From Nemertoderma westbladi (lineage: Eukaryota > Xenacoelomorpha > Nemertodermatida > Nemertodermatidae): 59,330 nucleotides of DNA. The first letter of the stretch is position 1. Each line of letters starts with the position of its first letter. The notes below the pieces were generated by a model, which saw only the letters and a program-made list of their open reading frames with translations, was not told the DNA's origin and searched no databases. The translations under genes and the position numbers were made by a program. Below, piece by piece: positions 1-10,100 of this stretch. The stretch spans positions 1-59,330 of the forward strand of contig JAUCBJ010000862.1 in assembly GCA_032718475.1 (NCBI GenBank), given 5' to 3'.

Positions 1-3000
1 ACACTCGTAATAGGTTTAGTGCATTGTGATTGGATAATAGGATAAACACTCGTATAGGCTTAGTGCATTGTGATTGGATAATAGGATAAACACTCGTATA
101 GGTTTAGTGCATTGTGATTGGATAATAGGATAAACACTCGTATAGGCTTAGTGCATTGTGATTGGATAATAGGATAAACACTCGTATAGGTTTAGTGCAT
201 TGTGATTGGATAATAGGATAAACACTCGTATAGGCTTAGTGCATTGTGATTGGATAATAGGATAAACACTCGTATAGGTTTAGTGCATTGTGATTGGATA
301 ATAGGATAAACACTCGTATAGGCTTAGTGCATTGTGATTGGATAATAGGATAAACACTCGTATAGGTTTAGTGCATTGTGATTGGATAATAGGATAAACA
401 CTCGTATAGGCTTAGTGCATTGTGATTGGATAATAGGATAAACACTCGTATAGGTTTAGTGCATTGTGATTGGATAATAGGATAAACACTCGTATAGGCT
501 TAGTGCATTGTGATTGGATAATAGGATAAACACTCGTATAGGTTTAGTGCATTGTGATTGGATAATAGGATAAACACTCGTATAGGTTTAGTGCTTTGTT
601 ATTGGATAATAGGATAAACACTCGTAATAGGTTTAGTGCATTGTGATTGGATAATAGGATAAACACTCGTATAGGTTTAGTGCATTGTGATTGGATAATA
701 GGATAAACACTCGTATAGGTTTAGTGCATTGTGATTGGATAATAGGATAAACACTCGTAATAGGTTTAGTGCATTGTGATTGGATAATAGGATAAACACT
801 CGTAATAGGTTTAGTGCATTGTGATTGGATAATAGGATAAACACTCGTAATAGGTTTAGTGCATTGTGATTGGATAATAGGATAAACACTCGTAATAGGT
901 TTAGTGCATTGTGATTGGATAATAGGATAAACACTCGTATAGGTTTAGTGCATTGTGATTGGATAATAGGATAAACACTCGTAATAGGTTTAGTGCATTG
1001 TGATTGGATAATAGGATAAACACTCGTATAGGTTTAGTGCATTGTGATTGGATAATAGGATAAACACTCGTATAGGTTTAGTGCATTGTGATTGGATAAT
1101 AGGATAAACACTCGTAATAGGTTTAGTGCATTGTGATTGGATAATAGGATAAACACTCGTATAGGTTTAGTGCATTGTGATTGGATAATAGGATAAACAC
1201 TCGTATAGGTTTAGTGCTTTGTGATTGGATAATAGGATAAACACTCGTAATAGGTTTAGTGCATTGTGATTGGATAATAGGATAAACACTCGTAATAGGT
1301 TTAGTGCTTTGTGATTGGATAATAGGATAAACAAACACTCGTATAGGTTTAGTGCATTGTGATTGGATAATAGGATAAACACTCGTATAGGTTTAGTGCA
1401 TTGTGATTGGATAATAGGATAAACACTCGTAATAGGTATAGTGCTCTGTGATTGGATAATAGGATAAACACTCGTAATAGGTTTAGTGCTTTGTGATTGG
1501 ATAATAGGATAAACACTCGTATAGGTTTAGTGCATTGTGATTGGATAATAGATAAACACTCGTATAGGTTTAGTGCATTGTGATTGGATAATAGGATAAA
1601 CAAACACTCGTATAGGTTTAGTGCATTGTGATTGGATAATAGGATAAACACTCGTAATAGGTTTAGTGCTTTGTGATTGGATAATAGGATAAACACTCGT
1701 AATAGGTTTAGTGCATTGTGATTGGATAATAGGATAAACACTCGTAATAGGTTTAGTGCATTGTGATTGGATAATAGGATAAACACTCGTAATAGGTTTA
1801 GTGCATTGTGATTGGATAATAGATAAACACTCGTATAGGTTTAGTGCATTGTGATTGGATAATAGGATAAACAAACACTCGTATAGGTTTAGTGCATTGT
1901 GATTGGATAATAGGATAAACACTCGTATAGGTTTAGTGCATTGTGATTGGATAATAGGATAAACAAACACTCGTATAGGTTTAGTGCATTGTGATTGGAT
2001 AATAGGATAAACAAACACTCGTATAGGTTTAGTGCATTGTGATTGGATAATAGGATAAACACTCGTATAGGCTTAGTGCATTGTGATTGGATAATAGGAT
2101 AAACACTCGTATAGGTTTAGTGCATTGTGATTGGATAATAGGATAAACACTCGTAATAGGTTTAGTGCATTGTGATTGGATAATAGGATAAACACTCGTA
2201 ATAGGTTTATTGCATTGTGATTGGATAATAGGATAAACAAACACTCGTATAGGTTTAGTGCATTGTGATTGGATAATAGGATAAACACTCGTATAGGTTT
2301 AGTGCATTGTGATTGGATAATAGGATAAACACTCGTAATAGGTTTAGTGCATTGTGATTGGATAATAGGATAAACACTCGTATAGGTTTAGTGCATTGTG
2401 ATTGGATAATAGGATAAACACTCGTAATAGGTTTATTGTATTGTGATTGGATAATAGGATAAACAAACACTCGTATAGGTTTAGTGCATTGTGATTGGAT
2501 AATAGGATAAACACTCGTATAGGTTTAGTGCATTGTGATTGGATAATAGGATAAACACTCGTAATAGGTTTAGTGCATTGTGATTGGATAATAGGATAAA
2601 CACTCGTAATAGGTTTATTGTATTGTGATTGGATAATAGGATAAACAAACACTCGTATAGGTTTAGTGCATTGTGATTGGATAATAGGATAAACACTCGT
2701 ATAGGTTTAGTGCATTGTGATTGGATAATAGGATAAACACTCGTAATAGGTTTAGTGCATTGTGATTGGATAATAGGATAAACACTCGTAATAGGTATAG
2801 TGCTTTGTGATTGGATAATAGGATAAACACTCGTAATAGGTATAGTGCTTTGTGATTGGATAATAGGATTAACACTCGTAATAGGTATAGTGATTTGTGA
2901 TTGGATAATAGGATAAACACTCGTAATAGGTTTAGTGCTTTGTGATTGGATAATAGATAAACACTCGTATAGGTTTAGTGCATTGTGATTGGATAATAGG

Positions 3001-3565
3001 ATAAACAAACACTCGTATAGGTTTAGTGCATTGTGATTGGATAATAGGATAAACACTCGTATAGGTTTAGTGCATTGTGATTGGATAATAGGATAAACAC
3101 TCGTAATAGGTTTAGTGCATTGTGATTGGATAATAGGATTAACACTCGTAATAGGTATAGTGATTTGTGATTGGATAATAGGATAAACACTCGTAATAGG
3201 TATAGTGCTTTGTGATTGGATAATAGGATAAACACTCGTAATAGGTTTAGTGCTTTGTGATTGGATAATAGATAAACACTCGTATAGGTTTAGTGCATTG
3301 TGATTGGATAATAGGATAAACAAACACTCGTATAGGTTTAGTGCATTGTGATTGGATAATAGGATAAACACTCGTATAGGTATAGTGCTTTGTGATTCGA
3401 TAATAGGATAAACACTCGTAATAGGTATAGTGCTTTGTGATTGGATAATAGGATAAACACTCGTAATAGGTTTAGTGCTTTGTGATTGGATAATAGATAA
3501 ACACTCGTATAGGTTTAGTGCATTGTGATTGGATAATAGATAAACACTCGTATAGGTTTAGTGCT
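1..3565. repeat. 44-45 bp minisatellite, about 80 units
   Basis: Head-to-tail copies of a unit beginning gtttagtgcattgtgattgg and ending in cactcgtatag or cactcgtaatag. Variants differ by one inserted a (gtaatag or gtatag), an aaac duplication (aaacaaacac), a one-base loss (aatagataa) and gtatagtgctttg. The array is already running at base 1, so its left edge is outside the window. It lies upstream of the first visible cadherin exon and is probably intronic. Long open frames on both strands here are translations of the repeat. Every plus-strand frame of the unit has a stop, so I see no exon portion in it, unlike the arrays further on. Confidence 0.97.
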
Positions 3566-3634
3566 ATGTACGTAATTACCCAATTACAGACACAATTCCC
3601 CAATTTTAACCAATCTGCCTCCATTTTCTTCCAG

Positions 3635-3830
3635 GATTGTTTCGATTTTATCGGATCCAATCACCGCTACTGCTACAGATGTTTCGGGTAATCCGCTATA
3701 CCCTATCAATCCTCCGTTCGCGATTCGAGGATTACAGGAGATCTACCAGGCACCAGATGTGTATGGATACATGGTGGTAACCGCTCCGTTGGACATAGAA
3801 GCAGTTAGGAAGTGGATAATTACCATACAG
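3635..3830 (+). CDS. Cadherin exon 1 of window (residues 1-65)
   Basis: The acceptor is a pyrimidine-rich tract ending cttccag at 3634 and the donor is cag|gtgagt at 3831. The first base completes a codon begun in an unseen exon. It encodes the back half of an EC repeat: a variable loop, then TAPLDIEAVRKWIITIQ, which matches the family pattern LDRE-x(4)-Y-x-L-x-I-x. It ends in phase 0. The array at 1-3565 lies in the preceding intron or upstream sequence. Confidence 0.85.
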
Positions 3831-4386
3831 GTGAGTGCACGAGCACTTGCACATGCGTGAATTACGTGACGTTGCTTATGTTGATCGACTTTCACTAAGG
3901 TGAGTGTCGGCGGTCTCAGCAACATAGCGCCCCCTACCGGCGGACCCAGCAACATAGCACCCCCAGAATTCACGATTATCTCTATTCTCAAGTCCGGTGT
4001 CCTTGATCAGGCGTTTGATGTAATTCATAGATTGTCCACCACTCTTATTCTCATCTGCTGGCTGCCACAGGAGAATTCTGTGTACAATAGGTCGATCATG
4101 CCGGCGTAAACAGTGTCCAGCAAGCTTCAGACTCTGCGGGGTGATGCTGGGTATATTGGCAATAAGATGCATAGTTTGTAACACCTTATTGCTTATGTGT
4201 GCATCATAGGCTACGTTGTGCATACTGCGTAGCTGAACAGAAATATGTACCATCCAGAGAACCGGTGTCTTCAGGAGTTAGAGCCCAGCATGGGCTGCCA
4301 TAGAGCAGCACAGTCTCCACTGCTGCACGGAAAAGGCATTTTTAAAAGGTATCACATCTCTTCCAGAGCCTGGATAACTTGTGGAT

Positions 4387-4654
4387 TAAATAAATCGGAG
4401 TTGAGCTGTTAATGCAACTGTTATTAATGATGTAATATAAATGGTTTTGTTCAGAAATTGAAAAAATGAGAAAGCGCGTCACCAGGGGTTGAACCAGCGC
4501 TATACGTACGTTATGTCAGGGGCAAGTGGCTAAACTGGTTAGCGCTACTGATGAGGCTTGTTAGGCCGAAACGTATAGCGCTGGTTCAACCCCCGGTGAC
4601 ACGCTTTCTCATTTTTTTACATTTCTGAACAAAACCATTATGTTACATCATTAG
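4387..4654 (+). mobile_element. 268-bp non-autonomous element with long inverted repeat and hammerhead-like core
   Basis: It is flanked by the 9-bp direct repeat cttgtggat (4378-4386 and 4655-4663), consistent with a target-site duplication. It contains imperfect inverted arms of about 84 bp (4424-4507 against 4571-4654) with a central spacer. Within it are a match to the RNA polymerase III A box (tggctaaactg, 4527-4537) and B box (ggttcaacccc, 4583-4593), spaced like a tRNA-type promoter, and a hammerhead ribozyme-like core (separate entry). It is inserted in an old LINE relic. It could be a tRNA-derived SINE, a retrozyme or a Penelope-like derivative; no protein is encoded. Confidence 0.7.
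4541..4582 (+). ncRNA. Candidate type I hammerhead ribozyme, minimal stem III
   Basis: Stem I is agcgcta (4541-4547) paired with tagcgct (4576-4582), 7 perfect pairs. The conserved core ctgatga is at 4548-4554. Stem II is ggct/ggcc (4555-4558 and 4564-4567) with loop tgtta. The conserved gaaa is at 4568-4571, followed by acgta, giving a GUA cleavage triplet ending at 4575. Stem III is almost absent, but acgt is self-complementary, so two molecules could form it between them, as proposed for minimal hammerheads of animal retroelements. Activity is inferred, not shown. Confidence 0.55.
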
Positions 4655-4904
4655 CTTGTGGATGGTAGACCTTTGCAAAGATGATCCAAGAGGTCCATGA
4701 TCTAAGGTAGAAAAGATCATTCACATGTCTTACCAGTCCATCCAGCGCTTCAATGTTATCACTATCCATTTGCTGCTGGTTTCAGTCCACGTTTACCTTC
4801 GAATTTTGGTTTTTGTGCTATTCACAAAGAGGCTAACACTGGATGCAGCCTCCTCTAAGCTAGATAACAGCTTCTGCTGTCCAATATATCTGACAGTAGA
4901 CCAA

Positions 4905-5310
4905 GTTGGCAGTAGTAGTACCGGTACTCTTATATGGGAGTCCATGATGGGCTCTAACTGCAGGGGATACCAATTCTCTGGATGGCATTTTCACAAGAAT
5001 GCTGCGCCGTATTCATTGTGTCAAGTACAAGGAACACATCTCCAATCAGACTCTATGGAGGTGTTCCATTAATCTCCCCTATCTTGACACTTGAACGGAA
5101 CAGCCTCCGCTTTGTAGGACATTGCTTTCGCCGTGAGGACCAGCCTGTGCATAATCTTGTACTTTGGCAGCTCCATGGGGAAAATAAGCATGGTGGACAG
5201 CCCATGATTTTCTTGAGACGCATCATAAAGGACACTGGCCTTGAAGATGCGTGGTGACGCAATTTTATCGACAAGCCAACAGCGCATTCGTAATATTTGT
5301 TATATATATA
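4905..5310 (+). mobile_element. RTE-like LINE 3' fragment, plus strand
   Basis: Plus-strand translation recovers the C-terminal tail of the LINE family at 48 kb: RFVGHCFRREDQPVHNLVLW, then GGQPMIFLRRIIKDTGLEDAW, with 5' fragments such as the gtactcttatatgggagtcc region. It is in the opposite orientation to the relic that encloses it. It ends near a TA-rich run at 5302-5314 that could be its microsatellite tail. It is 5'-truncated and frameshifted, so it is a dead copy. Confidence 0.65.
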
Positions 5311-5830
5311 TAATGCAACTGCAATGCAGCATGTCGATAGTAGTAGACAGTATACCAAGGTCATCAGCAAAGTCTAGGTCGGTTAGAAGTTTTGCTGGGG
5401 AGGAGATCCACGATTACGACTACCACAAGGTGGAGATATTTCCACCCCATCATGAATATCAAGAGATGTCCGCAACACATAGTCTACCACGATAATGACG
5501 AGGAAGTGAGCAGAGTGTCTCCTTGAAAGACACCTTTGAGAACATCGAATGGGTCAGTATCTTTAACAGTAGTGGATACAAAAGTTAATAACTGATCTGA
5601 CTGTATTAATGATCTCATTGGAAACCCCATATGCCCGAAGAATTTGGAATATGCGTTGGCGTGACATAGAATCGAAGACATTGGAGAAATCCACAATTGT
5701 CATAGCCAAATTTCTGTATTTTTTGTAGGTACATCCTCAGTAATCCTTCTAATTGCCAGAGTGAGTATTTTCTATTTGTTTATTTTTTTTATACTAATTA
5801 TTTACCGTTACTATTTTCTCTTCATCTCAG

Positions 5831-5989
5831 GTTGAGGACACGGGAGGGCTGACTACCAACCTACAGATTGACGTCATTGTAGATCCGGTGAACGATAACC
5901 CACCAAAGTGGATTACTGATAACAAATACGGAGCGAACAACGGAAGGATCGTGGTTAATGTTAACGATGAGACTGCAGCGGCGGTACAG
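5831..5989 (+). CDS. Cadherin exon 2 (residues 66-118)
   Basis: The acceptor is ttcatctcag (to 5830) and the donor cag|gtgggt at 5990; both ends are phase 0. The exon begins with the last strand of an EC repeat (VEDTGGLTTNLQIDVIV). It carries the calcium-linker motif DPVNDNPPKW (residues 83-92), then starts the next repeat. Confidence 0.93.
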
Positions 5990-6094
5990 GTGGGTTAACC
6001 GGTTAAACTGCTAATATTAATAATAATTTGTGTGGTTGGAACCCCGTTTTGGCAATTTAGCGAGAGTTAATGCAACTTTCCCCCATGGTCGAGT

Positions 6095-6775
6095 TATTTA
6101 TCTTCAAAGCTAGGTACCTCAGCAGAAATGACCTTGAAATCTTAATTCACGCCTTTGTCACAAACAAACTCGACAGCAACAACTCATTATATTATGGATT
6201 ACCCTCGAAGTCAATCAAAAAATTACAATATGTACAGAATTCCGCAGCGCGACTGCTAGAGGGCGTTAAGAAACAAGAGCACATCACTCCAGTCCTTAAA
6301 CGTTTGCATTGGTTATACCTGTAAATTTACGGATCAAATTTAAAATAGCTTTGTTGACATTCAAGTGTTTACATGGTGCTGCTCCTGCCTACTTGACCCA
6401 TTTAATAACTCCCTATGTACCTCCACGACAATTACGGTCTGCTGATAAGGGACTTCTATTTGTACCGCAGTTTTACTTGCATAATTACGGGAGACGGGCG
6501 TTCTCAATTGCGGCACCAACAATCTGGAACTCCCTCCCGCAAGAAGTTAGAGATGCCACGACGCTGACTCTGTTTAAATCGCGACTCAAAACTCACCTGT
6601 ACAAAGAGGAATATTGCTGATTTTTATTTAATATTGTTCAAACTTTTTAGTTATTAATTAATTCTCTGTACGTAGCCTTTTTAGTTGGTTTCAAATAGTT
6701 TTTAAGCGCCTTGAAATATGTTCAGAAAGGCGCTATATAAATATATATTATTATTATTATTATTATTATTATTAA
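6095..6775 (+). mobile_element. 5'-truncated CR1/L2-like LINE, C-terminal part
   Basis: Two overlapping plus-strand frames (to 6324 and from about 6309 to 6620) together give the C-terminal region after the reverse transcriptase of CR1/L2 elements: LIHAFVTNKLD, YGLPSKSIKKLQYVQNSAAR, ITPVLKRLHWL, then FKCLHGAAPAYL and WNSLPQEVR. A single one-base frameshift falls in the LHWLPV region. After the stop, a gcgctatataaat segment runs into an (att)n microsatellite at about 6749-6774, a typical 3' end for this group. It lies in an intron of the cadherin gene and is inactive. Confidence 0.85.
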
Positions 6776-6864
6776 AGCTACCTGTAAGTCCTTATATATA
6801 GGTATAAGTGTTGTTTTTATATAATCTATAATTGATTTCATATTTCTATTTCGGTGTTCCACAG

Positions 6865-7070
6865 ATAATTGGCGATTTAAAAGCTGCTGGATATATAGAT
6901 GATTTGGATGTAGTTGCCACTGGTACGAAGGTTGACGTTCTAACGTTCGAGCTGGAAGATTCCTCGGACAAAAATTACTTTACCATGGACGCGGCAACTG
7001 GCGCAGTTACAACGGCACAAAAAATAGACTACGAGTACAGAACGCAGCATTGGATAACCGTAAAAGCGAC
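6865..7070 (+). CDS. Cadherin exon 3 (residues 119-186 plus split codon)
   Basis: The acceptor is gttccacag (to 6864) and the donor gac|gtgagt at 7071. It starts phase 0 and ends after two bases of a Thr codon. It encodes the middle of an EC repeat: FTMDAATGAVTTAQKIDYEY and HWITVKA. Reading through the donor meets an immediate in-frame TGA. The final 41 bases of this exon plus 10 bases of intron are the unit of the array at 11506-22523. Confidence 0.93.
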
Positions 7071-7117
7071 GTGAGTACTGTACGGATAGCGCATTCGGTA
7101 TATCCGGCAACGACACC

Positions 7118-10100
7118 TTGTTAGACTTAGACGATACCATAAATGGGGACAAAGTAAGCCAATCCCATCCTCTATTATCGGTTCCTAGCCAGTCGGATCC
7201 CCCATTGTCATTGTCGGTTGATGCTCTGTCGGGTCCCCCAGTGTCGGTTGGTGCTCAGTCGGGTCCCTCAGTGTCGGTTGGTGCTCAGTCGGGTCCCCCA
7301 GTGTCGGATGGTGCTCAGTTAGGTCCCACAGTGTCGTCTGGTGCCCAGTCGGGTCCCCCAGTGTCGGTTGGTGCTCAGTCGGGTCCCCCAGCGTCGGTTA
7401 GTGCTCAGTCGGATTCCCCAGTGTCGGTTGGTGCTCAATCGGGTCCCCCCGTGTCGGTTGGTGCTCAGTCAGGTCCCCCCGTGTCGGTTGGTGCTCAGTC
7501 GGGTCCCCCAGTGTTGGTTGGTGCTCAGTCGGGTCCCACAGTGTCGGTATGTGCTGCGTCGGTTCCCCTAGTGGCAATTGGTGCTCATTCGGGTCAACCT
7601 GTGTCGGTTGGTGCTCAGACGCGTCCCCCTGTGTCGGTTGGTGCTCAATCGGGTCCCCCCGTGTCGGTTGGTGCTCAGTCAGGTTCCCCAGTGTTGGTTG
7701 GTGTCCAGTCGGGTCAACCTCTGTCGGTTGCTGCTCAGTCGTGTCCACCTGTGTCGGTTGGCGCTCATTCTGGTCCCGAAGTGCCGGTTGGTGCTCAGTC
7801 CAGTCCCCCAGTGTCGGTTAGTGCTCAGTCGGGTCCCCCAGAATCGGTTGGTGGTCAGTCGAGTCCCGGAGTGTCGGTTGGTGCTCAGTCGGGTCCCCCA
7901 GTGTCGGTGGGTGCTCAGTCGGGTCAACCTGTGTCGGGTGGTACTCAGTCGGGTCAACCTGTGTCGGTTGGTGCTCAGTTGGGTCCCATCATGTCGGTTG
8001 GTGCTCAGTCGGGTCAACGTGTGTCGGTTGGTGCTCAGTCGGGTCAACCTGTGCCGGTTGGTGCTCAGTCGGGTCCCCCAGTGTCGGTTGGTGCTCAGTC
8101 GGGTCCCCCAGTGTCGGTTGGTGCTCAGTCGGGTAAACCTGCGGCGGTTGGCACGCAGTCCGGTCACCCAGTGTCGGTTGGTGCTCGGTCGGGTCAACCT
8201 GTGTCTGTTGGTGCTCAGTCGGGTCCCCCAGTGTCGGCTGATGCTCAGTCGGGTCGACCTTCGGCGGTTGGTGCTCAGTCCGGTCCCCCAGTGTCAGTTA
8301 GTGCTCAGTCGGGTCCCCCAGTGTCGGTTGGTGCTCAGTCGGGTCCCCCAGTGTCGGTTGGTGCTCAGTTGGGTCCCCCAGTCTCGTCAGCGATGTCCCA
8401 AACGACTCACCTTTTGCCAATCATATCACAACGGGTGACTAGCTCGCCTGGTGTTGTTAGTTGCACCTGGGGAAATTGTCGGATACCCATAGACAAACTC
8501 AAGGTATCTATAGAAGAGGTTTATAACATTGTGATCCACTGGCGTCCCAACTTGTTTCTCACTCCGCAGGGTGCGGTTGGGCGTGATTTTGTAGCGGGTT
8601 TGACGCAACTCGTAGAACTGTTTACGTCGGGTAGCGTCCTACAACCCATCGCTCTAATGGCTCTGATGGTGGCCCCGGCTTTGCTACTTCAGAAACCAAG
8701 CCGCTCGTCAACAACGGGAACTCACCGGCGGGTTCTTGAACGCCGATTGGAGACTTGGAAGCGAGCCGAGTTCCACGACCTCCTAGTGGAGGCCAGAGCG
8801 ATTCAGGCGCATCTCCCGAAACAGCGGTTCCGTGGTGAGTCTCAGAACGTGGCCATGCAGAAGGCATTCGTGCGCCACATGCTCACGGGAAATGTATCTG
8901 CCGCGACAAGGTGCCTTAGCGACCTCAACCGGGGGAAACCACTAAGGCTTGACGACACCTTCGTGGACAAAGATGGAACGGGCAAAGTGGTTCGAGACGT
9001 TCTGCGTGAGAAACACCCGGCTGCCAAACCCGCGGACGAGTCAATCCTCCTCGAGAAGTTCGATGGAGCCCCGGAGTACCACAGTGTTATCTTTGAGCGG
9101 TTAAACGGGCAACTTATATTGTCCAGTTTACTGCGAATGAGAGGGAATGCTGCCGGTCCTTCGGGGTTGGATGTTCAAGGGTGGAAACACCTTTTAACAA
9201 AGTTCCGGACTCAGTCAGCAGACCTTTGCAACCGAATTGCGGACTTGGGAAAGCTGATCTCTCAGACAGTTCTTCCCCCTGGAGTTCTTTCCTCGTTTCT
9301 GTCCGCGCGACTGCTCGCCCTCGACAAAAACCCCGGAGTCCGTCCTATAGGGATAGGCGAGGTCCTCCGGCGAGTAGTCGGCAAGGCGGCAATGTCCTGC
9401 ATCCGCGAGGATCTTCAGGAAGTGGGCGGAACCGTCCAGATGTGTCTCGGCCAGAAGGCCGGTATTGAATCCGCGATCCACTCCCTCAACGACGCCTTTG
9501 CCTCTGAAGACTGTGATGCCGTCCTGCAAATTGATGCCACTAATGCTTTCAATGCGCTGAACCGCCAGGCGGCGATACACAATATTCAGCTGGTCTGTCC
9601 CGCACTCCACACTATTGTGGTGAACTGCTACGATCAGCCGTCGTGTTTGTTCGTTGGGGGGGAAACAATGTTTTCGGAGGAGGGCTCAACCCAAGGCGAT
9701 CCAGTGGCAATGCCGATGTTTGGGTGCGGACTTATACCGTTACTGCTGGAGTTGGTTCGAGCCTGCTCCGTTGTTCAGAAATGGTATGCGGATGATGGGA
9801 ACGCCGCTGGTAAAATCAAAGAACTCCGGAAATTCTGGAATGTGGTATCGGTAAGGGGACCGCTCTACGGGTACTATCCGACCAAGTGCTGCCTTACCGT
9901 AAAGCCGGGGAAGCTCGAAGAGGCAAGGGCAGAGTTCGCAGGGACTGGAGTTTCCATCGACACCACGGGCAATAAACTCCTCGGTGGCGTCATTGGCAGC
10001 GAAGAGTTCCGGCGCGAGTTCATCGAGCGGAAAGTCGGGGAATTCGCCGCTGACGTAGATCGCCTCGCCACCATCGCCACAGTCGATCCGCACTGCGCCT

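Larger units (their letters stand above)
3965..5715 (-). mobile_element. Decayed RTE-like LINE relic, minus strand, with two nested insertions
   Basis: Minus-strand sequence at 3965-4377 resembles the C-terminus of the intact LINE at 48232-51528: AGHCLRRHDRPIVHRILLWQP corresponds to its AGHCFRREDQPVHNLVLWQP. The similarity resumes at 4664-4885 and again at 5335-5715, where a fragment reads GVFQGDTL against the intact GVLQGDTLAPF. The order along the window matches the intact element, so this looks like one old copy interrupted by the inverted-repeat element at 4387-4654 and by a plus-strand fragment at 4905-5310. Frameshifts and stops make it non-functional. It lies in the intron between the first two visible exons. 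Confidence 0.75.

Noticed and set aside
677-3371. Repeat proteins on the minus strand (LLSNHNALNL type)
   Set aside because: They are translations of the 44-45 bp satellite, with stops wherever the unit length changes.
1-3565. CRISPR array
   Set aside because: Units are contiguous tandem repeats without unique spacers, and the window is clearly from an animal.
4501-4600. A functional tRNA gene at the A and B boxes
   Set aside because: The segment between the boxes folds as a hammerhead-like core, not an anticodon arm, and no acceptor stem is visible.
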